A stretch of 38,018 nt of DNA from Bdellovibrionales bacterium (lineage in GTDB: Bacteria > Bdellovibrionota > Bdellovibrionia > Bdellovibrionales > UBA1609), in the NCBI GenBank assembly GCA_028819305.1, contig JAPPLY010000065.1:1-38018 (forward strand). The letters run 5' to 3'. Position 1 is the first letter of the stretch. Each line of letters starts with the position of its first letter. The notes under the pieces were generated by a model. The model saw nothing but the letters and a program-made list of their open reading frames with translations. It made no database searches and had not been told where the DNA came from. This document shows, one piece after another, positions 34,301 to 38,018 of the stretch. The position numbers and the translations under genes are program-made.

Positions 34301-35064
34301 TGAAAGAAACAAAAACACTTGTGAAAATTCAGGATCTGAGCGCGTCTTTTTTTTCCATCCCGGTTTTAAAAAATATTGATTTGGAAATTCCTATCCATAA
34401 GGTAGTGGCTTTAATTGGTCCCTCTGGTTGTGGAAAATCCACATTTTTGCGTTGTTTGAATCGTATGCATGAGGAGGTTTCAGGAGCGGGCATTCAAGGT
34501 CAGGTTTTTCTGGAAGGTCAGAATATTTACGCCCCATATATTGACCCTGTTTTGGTTAGGAGAAAAGTGGGAATGGTTTTTCAAAAGCCCAATCCTTTTC
34601 CTGGTTTAAGTATTTTTGATAATGTAGCAGTGGGTCTTAAGTTAATGGGAGTTAAAAGGAAAGTTTTATTTGAGAGAGTGGAGAACTCGCTCAAACAGGC
34701 GGCTTTATGGGATGAAGTGAAAGATATTTTAAAGCGACAGGGTACTTCTCTGTCTGGCGGACAACAACAGCGTCTTTGTATTGCCCGTACTTTAGCTATT
34801 AATCCTTCTGTTGTTTTAATGGATGAACCTACATCCGCTCTGGATCCTATATCCACTGCGCGTATTGAAGGTTTAATCAGGGAGTTGAAAGAAAAGGTGA
34901 CGGTTATCATTGTTACTCATAATATGCAGCAAGCTTCGCGGGTTTCAGATAAAACTGCTTTTTTACTTTCTGGAGAACTGATAGAATATGGGAAAACATC
35001 CCAAATATTTACTAATCCCTCAAAAGGGAAAACAGAATCTTATATTACCGGTAGATTTGGTTGA
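34300..35064 (+). CDS. pstB: phosphate ABC transporter ATP-binding protein
   Basis: PstB is the cytoplasmic ATPase that drives phosphate import through PstCA. The 254-aa protein has Walker [10 protein letters not shown], the PstB-typical [10 protein letters not shown], a Q-loop in [12 protein letters not shown], the ABC signature LSGGQQQR, Walker [14 protein letters not shown], and the switch histidine in [10 protein letters not shown]. It starts with an ATG that overlaps the pstA TAA by one base. A gap of about 190-250 bases with a short repeat separates it from phoU. Confidence 0.97.
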   Translation: MKETKTLVKIQDLSASFFSIPVLKNIDLEIPIHKVVALIGPSGCGKSTFLRCLNRMHEEVSGAGIQGQVFLEGQNIYAPYIDPVLVRRKVGMVFQKPNPFPGLSIFDNVAVGLKLMGVKRKVLFERVENSLKQAALWDEVKDILKRQGTSLSGGQQQRLCIARTLAINPSVVLMDEPTSALDPISTARIEGLIRELKEKVTVIIVTHNMQQASRVSDKTAFLLSGELIEYGKTSQIFTNPSKGKTESYITGRFG

Positions 35065-35244
35065 TTTTTAGATTATATATGTATTTGTATAATAGAGGAA
35101 GGGATGGAAATAGAGGGAAACAGATAGTCCGGTTTGGCTTTTCCGGTCGTCTCTTTTTTTCTCTCAAGGGAAGAGAGAGCGGTTTGAAAAGGTGCGACCT
35201 CTATACCAGTTCGGTGTAAAAAACCAGCTACTAAGGGAAACAAG

Positions 35245-35311
35245 CTGAAAAGTGGCGGAAAAACTGATCCCCGTGGAAACGAGGATCATACCTAAGGGCA
35301 AGGGGTATAAA
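35245..35311 (+). repeat. short dispersed repeat at the phoU start
   Basis: ctgaaaagtggcggaaaaac, a CCCC..GAGG hairpin and ggggtataaa align with 27686-27746 over about 60 bases. The AAGGGG at its end serves as the ribosome-binding site for the TTG start of phoU. Confidence 0.7.
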
Positions 35312-36013
35312 TTGAGAAAAGTAAAAAATAAATTAGATGAACGATTAAACTATATCCGATCGCTCATTTTAAATATGGGTGCTTTTGTGGAAAAAACCAT
35401 TTCTAGTGCAAGTGATATCTTATTAAATAAGCATTCTGATTCTGATGTTATGTGTGAATTACGCAAGCGGGAGGAAAAGATTAATGCTCTTCAACTGAGG
35501 GTATCCAGGGTGTGTTTTAAAATTTTAGCACGAGAGTCTCCCGTGGCTGGAGATCTGCGGCTAATCCTGGCCATTGTCAACGCCAACACAGATCTGGAAA
35601 GGATGGGTGATTTAGCTTTTAATATTGCTGTGCGGGCTGGTTCAGTTCAAAAAGATCCTATACTGGATGAGTCTCTTCGTTTGTTTGAATTTATGTTCAC
35701 CCAAGTGAGTAAAATGGTACATCAGTCTCTTGATGCTTTTGTTGCTGAAGATGAGAAGCTCGCTCGACAGATTTTGATTCAGGATGATAATGTGGACCAG
35801 GCTAGAAATAAAATTCGAGAAGGATTGGAACAAATCACCCTCTCTCATAATCGTTTAATAAAACCTTGTATTGATTTGATTATTATAGCTGGTGAGCTAG
35901 AGAGAATTGCCGATCACGCTACTAATATTGCGGAAGAAGTCATCTTTTTAAAAACCGGAGATGATATACGACACCAGGATATTCCAGATGAGGATGAATA
36001 CAAAAATGAGTGA
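35312..36013 (+). CDS. phoU: phosphate transport system regulatory protein PhoU
   Basis: PhoU links the PstSCAB importer to the PhoR sensor and represses Pho signalling when phosphate is plentiful. The 233-aa all-helical protein has two PhoU repeats, each with the metal-binding E/DxxxD pattern: ANTDLERMGDLAFNIA and AGELERIADHATNIAEEVIF. I prefer the TTG at 35312 (MRKVKNKLDE..), five bases after AAGGGG. The track start, a GTG at 35252, would add 20 residues encoded by a dispersed repeat. The 3' end overlaps phoB by 8 bases. The wider spacer from pstB could allow a separate promoter, but I see none. Confidence 0.93.
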   Translation: MRKVKNKLDERLNYIRSLILNMGAFVEKTISSASDILLNKHSDSDVMCELRKREEKINALQLRVSRVCFKILARESPVAGDLRLILAIVNANTDLERMGDLAFNIAVRAGSVQKDPILDESLRLFEFMFTQVSKMVHQSLDAFVAEDEKLARQILIQDDNVDQARNKIREGLEQITLSHNRLIKPCIDLIIIAGELERIADHATNIAEEVIFLKTGDDIRHQDIPDEDEYKNE

Positions 36014-36725
36014 TATGTTTATGCATTCTATATTAGTTGTTGAAGATGAATTGGATATTCAAAATCTGATGTGTTTGCATTTATCTCAGGAAGGTTATCA
36101 TGTGGAGTCGGCTCAGACGGGGAAACAAGCTTATAATATGCTCTCTGAACGATCTTATCAGTTAATCATATTGGATTGGATGATACCGGAGATCAGTGGT
36201 CTGGAACTTTTAAAATGGCTGAGGAAGGATAATACCCGTCATAAAAATATTCCGGTTTTATTTGTGACGGCTAAAACAAACCCGGAAGATATTGTTCAGG
36301 GGTTGGAGGCGGGGGCGGATGACTATATTACCAAGCCTTTTGATTTTTCTGTTTTTAAAGCACGGGTGAATAATCTGATAAAGAGATTGAAATTTGTGAG
36401 TACACTTACAGAATCGGGGAAGGCGCAAAATTTAAAATTTCAGTTGGGGGATTTGGTTGTGGATACCAGTGCGCATAAGGTGTTCATGGAAGGCCAGGAA
36501 ATTACTTTAACTGTATCGGAATTTCGTTTGTTGGAAACACTCCTTAGAAATCAGGGAAAGGCTCTCTCCAGGCAACAGATGATAAGTTTTATTCAAGGGG
36601 AAGATGTTAATGTCACCGGTCGGACAGTGGATACGCATATTTCCATTTTAAGAAAAAAACTGGGAAAATATGGTAAATTTATTGAAACAGTGAGAGGCAT
36701 AGGGTATCGTATTGGCTTTATCTGA
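36006..36725 (+). CDS. phoB: phosphate regulon response regulator PhoB
   Basis: PhoB is an OmpR-type response regulator that activates Pho genes when phosphorylated by PhoR. The receiver domain has the acidic pair in VVEDE, the phosphoacceptor Asp in IILDWMIP, the switch Thr in VLFVTAK and the Lys in DYITKPFD. The C-terminal winged helix has LTVSEFRLLETLL, SRQQMISFIQG, GRTVDTHISILRKKLG and VRGIGYR. I chose the ATG at 36006 (MSDMFMHSILVVEDE), which follows GAGGATGA. ATGs at 36015 and 36021 are also possible. The track start at 35961 lies deep in phoU. It overlaps phoR by 14 bases. Confidence 0.94.
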   Translation: MSDMFMHSILVVEDELDIQNLMCLHLSQEGYHVESAQTGKQAYNMLSERSYQLIILDWMIPEISGLELLKWLRKDNTRHKNIPVLFVTAKTNPEDIVQGLEAGADDYITKPFDFSVFKARVNNLIKRLKFVSTLTESGKAQNLKFQLGDLVVDTSAHKVFMEGQEITLTVSEFRLLETLLRNQGKALSRQQMISFIQGEDVNVTGRTVDTHISILRKKLGKYGKFIETVRGIGYRIGFI

Positions 36726-37959
36726 TATAATCATTTTGTTTTTTGTGGCTGTTCTTTGTTTTGTCGCTGGTGTTCTTTGTTTTTATATTCCTTTTCAAAA
36801 TTTAAAAAAACAAATCCTTCATCTTATAAGTAAGGATAACATATCTCTCGATACCTCTCTGGATGAAGAGGACTTGTCTATTCCATTAAACAATTACATT
36901 CAGCAGATAAAAAATCAGATAAAAGACCAATCGGATCGTTTTGTTTTTTTACAAAAAAAAATAGATAAGGTAGCAGCTGTGTTAAAAGAAGCTGTCATTA
37001 TTCTGGATGAGGAAGGAAGCTTGCTTTTTCATAACTCCCAAGCGAGGGAAATATTTTATTTGGATGAGCAACAGTCCACACATTACTTAAATGAAATGAT
37101 CCGTTCTCCTGACATAATGGATCTCTTTCGGCAATGTTTGGAAAAAAAAACTAAGGTTACGAAAGATTGTGTTTTTCGGAAAAAAAATCAATACCTTAAA
37201 AGTAACTTTCAGGTAACGGCTCTTCCCTTTTTTGATGAAAAGCGAAACACAGTCATTTTATTATTTTACGATCAGACGAATATTAAAGAATCACAGCAGG
37301 CTCATATTGATTTTGTATCGAATGTATCTCATGAGTTAAAAACTCCTTTAACTTCTATCCGTGGATATGTGGAGATACTTATACAGGATTTGTCACAAAA
37401 AAAGTTTGATCAGTTTGAAGGTTTTTTACAAATTTTATTAAGAAACTGTAAAAGAATGGGTGATTTGATAGATGATCTCCTTACTTTATCTAGTTTAGCT
37501 TCTCAGGTAAATTTGAAAAAAAAACGTCTTGATACTAAAGAAATCACCAGCCATGTTATTGAGCAGATAAAACCCCGTGGTCATAAATTGCATTTCTTTT
37601 TTTCTGCTCCTTATGTCATGGCTAATCCGAGATGGGTGGATTTGGTGCTGCATAATTTAGTGGACAATGCTTGTCGGCACACTGGTGAAAACTGTGATGT
37701 GCATATTCGTTGGGAGAAAATGAGGGATCGAGTGGTACTAAAAGTAAAAGACAGCGGGGAGGGAATTCCAGAGCAGTATCTCCATAGGGTATTTGAAAGA
37801 TTTTTCAGAATGGACCCTGCTCGGTCCAGAGAAAAAGGAGGTACAGGAGTGGGTTTAGCCTTGGTTAAGCAGTCCATGGAAAAGCATGGAGGTTGTGTAC
37901 GGGCAGTGTCCCCTAAGGAAGGTGGCACAGAGTTTATATGTGAGTTCCCCAACGGCTGA
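36712..37959 (+). CDS. phoR: phosphate regulon sensor histidine kinase PhoR
   Basis: PhoR phosphorylates PhoB in response to PstSCAB-PhoU status. The 415-aa protein has one N-terminal hydrophobic segment (IIILFFVAVLCFVAGVLCFY) and no periplasmic domain. A PAS-like domain follows (ILDEEGSLLFHNSQAREIF), then HisKA with the phosphoacceptor H207 in NVSHELKTPLTS. The HATPase domain has LVDNACRHT (N box), DSGEGIPEQ (G1), FERFFR and GGTGVGLALVK (G2). The TTG start follows AGGG and overlaps phoB. An ATP-binding core this complete implies an active kinase. The last codons overlap a putative trpE start. Confidence 0.94.
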   Translation: MALSDIIILFFVAVLCFVAGVLCFYIPFQNLKKQILHLISKDNISLDTSLDEEDLSIPLNNYIQQIKNQIKDQSDRFVFLQKKIDKVAAVLKEAVIILDEEGSLLFHNSQAREIFYLDEQQSTHYLNEMIRSPDIMDLFRQCLEKKTKVTKDCVFRKKNQYLKSNFQVTALPFFDEKRNTVILLFYDQTNIKESQQAHIDFVSNVSHELKTPLTSIRGYVEILIQDLSQKKFDQFEGFLQILLRNCKRMGDLIDDLLTLSSLASQVNLKKKRLDTKEITSHVIEQIKPRGHKLHFFFSAPYVMANPRWVDLVLHNLVDNACRHTGENCDVHIRWEKMRDRVVLKVKDSGEGIPEQYLHRVFERFFRMDPARSREKGGTGVGLALVKQSMEKHGGCVRAVSPKEGGTEFICEFPNG

Positions 37960-38018
37960 TTTTGAACAAAGCTTAAAAGAAGGAAAAGCTCTGATTCCTA
38001 TTATACCTGTAGTTTTCT
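37940..38018 (+). CDS. trpE: N-terminus of a probable anthranilate synthase component I (partial)
   Basis: A GTG start at 37940 inside the phoR 3' end opens MSSPTADFEQSLKEGKALIP, continuing to the window edge. TrpE proteins typically begin with a similar 'F..L...G..IPV' segment before the conserved synthase domain, which would lie outside this window. The ribosome site (AAGGTGG) is rather far upstream. The call rests on about 26 residues and is tentative. Confidence 0.35.
   Translation, partial: MSSPTADFEQSLKEGKALIPIIPVVF

Noticed and set aside
35140-35180. Possible terminator between pstB and phoU (ctctcaagggaagagag)
   Set aside because: The stem is only about 5 bp and the T-run precedes rather than follows it, so a terminator call is not supported.
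1-38018. CRISPR arrays, rRNA and tRNA genes
   Set aside because: I found no regularly spaced direct repeats and no intergenic stretch with tRNA arms or rRNA-like sequence. The hairpin repeats are dispersed and palindromic, not CRISPR-like. A covariance search could still find a small RNA I missed.

Overview
The window is chromosomal DNA from an AT-rich Gram-negative bacterium. Evidence for this is the Sec signal peptides, a lipobox lipoprotein, a secretin-like outer-membrane protein, and the housekeeping genes leuS, speA, lysA, lysC, pdxJ and a pst-pho operon. The gene mix and the many 'cgcgaaagcggg' hairpins would fit a proteobacterial or Bdellovibrionota-like lineage, but nothing in the sequence fixes the taxon.

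Region 1 (about 1-10,800) is a very AT-rich accessory block with genes typical of mobile or defence islands. It holds the tail of an Rpn/PD-(D/E)XK-type transposase-like protein and a leftward serine-protease (SDH/ClpP fold) gene with a C-terminal zinc ribbon. A corA ion channel follows, then a 5'-truncated and frameshifted type III restriction (Res) gene and a DUF4143-type ATPase. The block ends with a 1339-aa protein that I read as REase - TPR array - GreA/B-C domain - PIN nuclease, a conflict-system-like architecture. Two broken genes here (the SDH protease and res) are each interrupted at an A_AAA_AAA heptamer, and a -1 shift restores both.

Region 2 (about 10,800-22,600) is mostly housekeeping: leuS, speA (arginine decarboxylase), a cation:proton antiporter, a leftward NAD-dependent epimerase/reductase, a decayed DUF4143 fragment, a secreted protein of unknown function, and the leftward pair lysC-lysA. 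Region 3 (about 22,600-31,160) holds a repeat-rich intergenic region, a 1391-aa exported protein of unknown function, a leftward secretin-like protein, a lipoprotein with a 60-bp tandem duplication, and pdxJ. Region 4 (31,300-38,018) is a compact phosphate operon, pstS-pstC-pstA-pstB-phoU-phoB-phoR, with overlapping genes. It ends in what looks like the first codons of trpE.

The most unusual non-coding signal is a family of 130-150 bp elements, three copies in this window. Each has long terminal inverted repeats whose sequence differs between copies while pairing is kept, an inner CACAG/CTGTG stem, a hairpin top and a conserved core (GAGTTCRG ... GGCAAAACGCRTGTTTGA). Short dispersed repeats also reach into genes: one supplies the stop codon of the secretin gene, a related copy covers the start region of phoU, and a third is translated inside the secretin linker.
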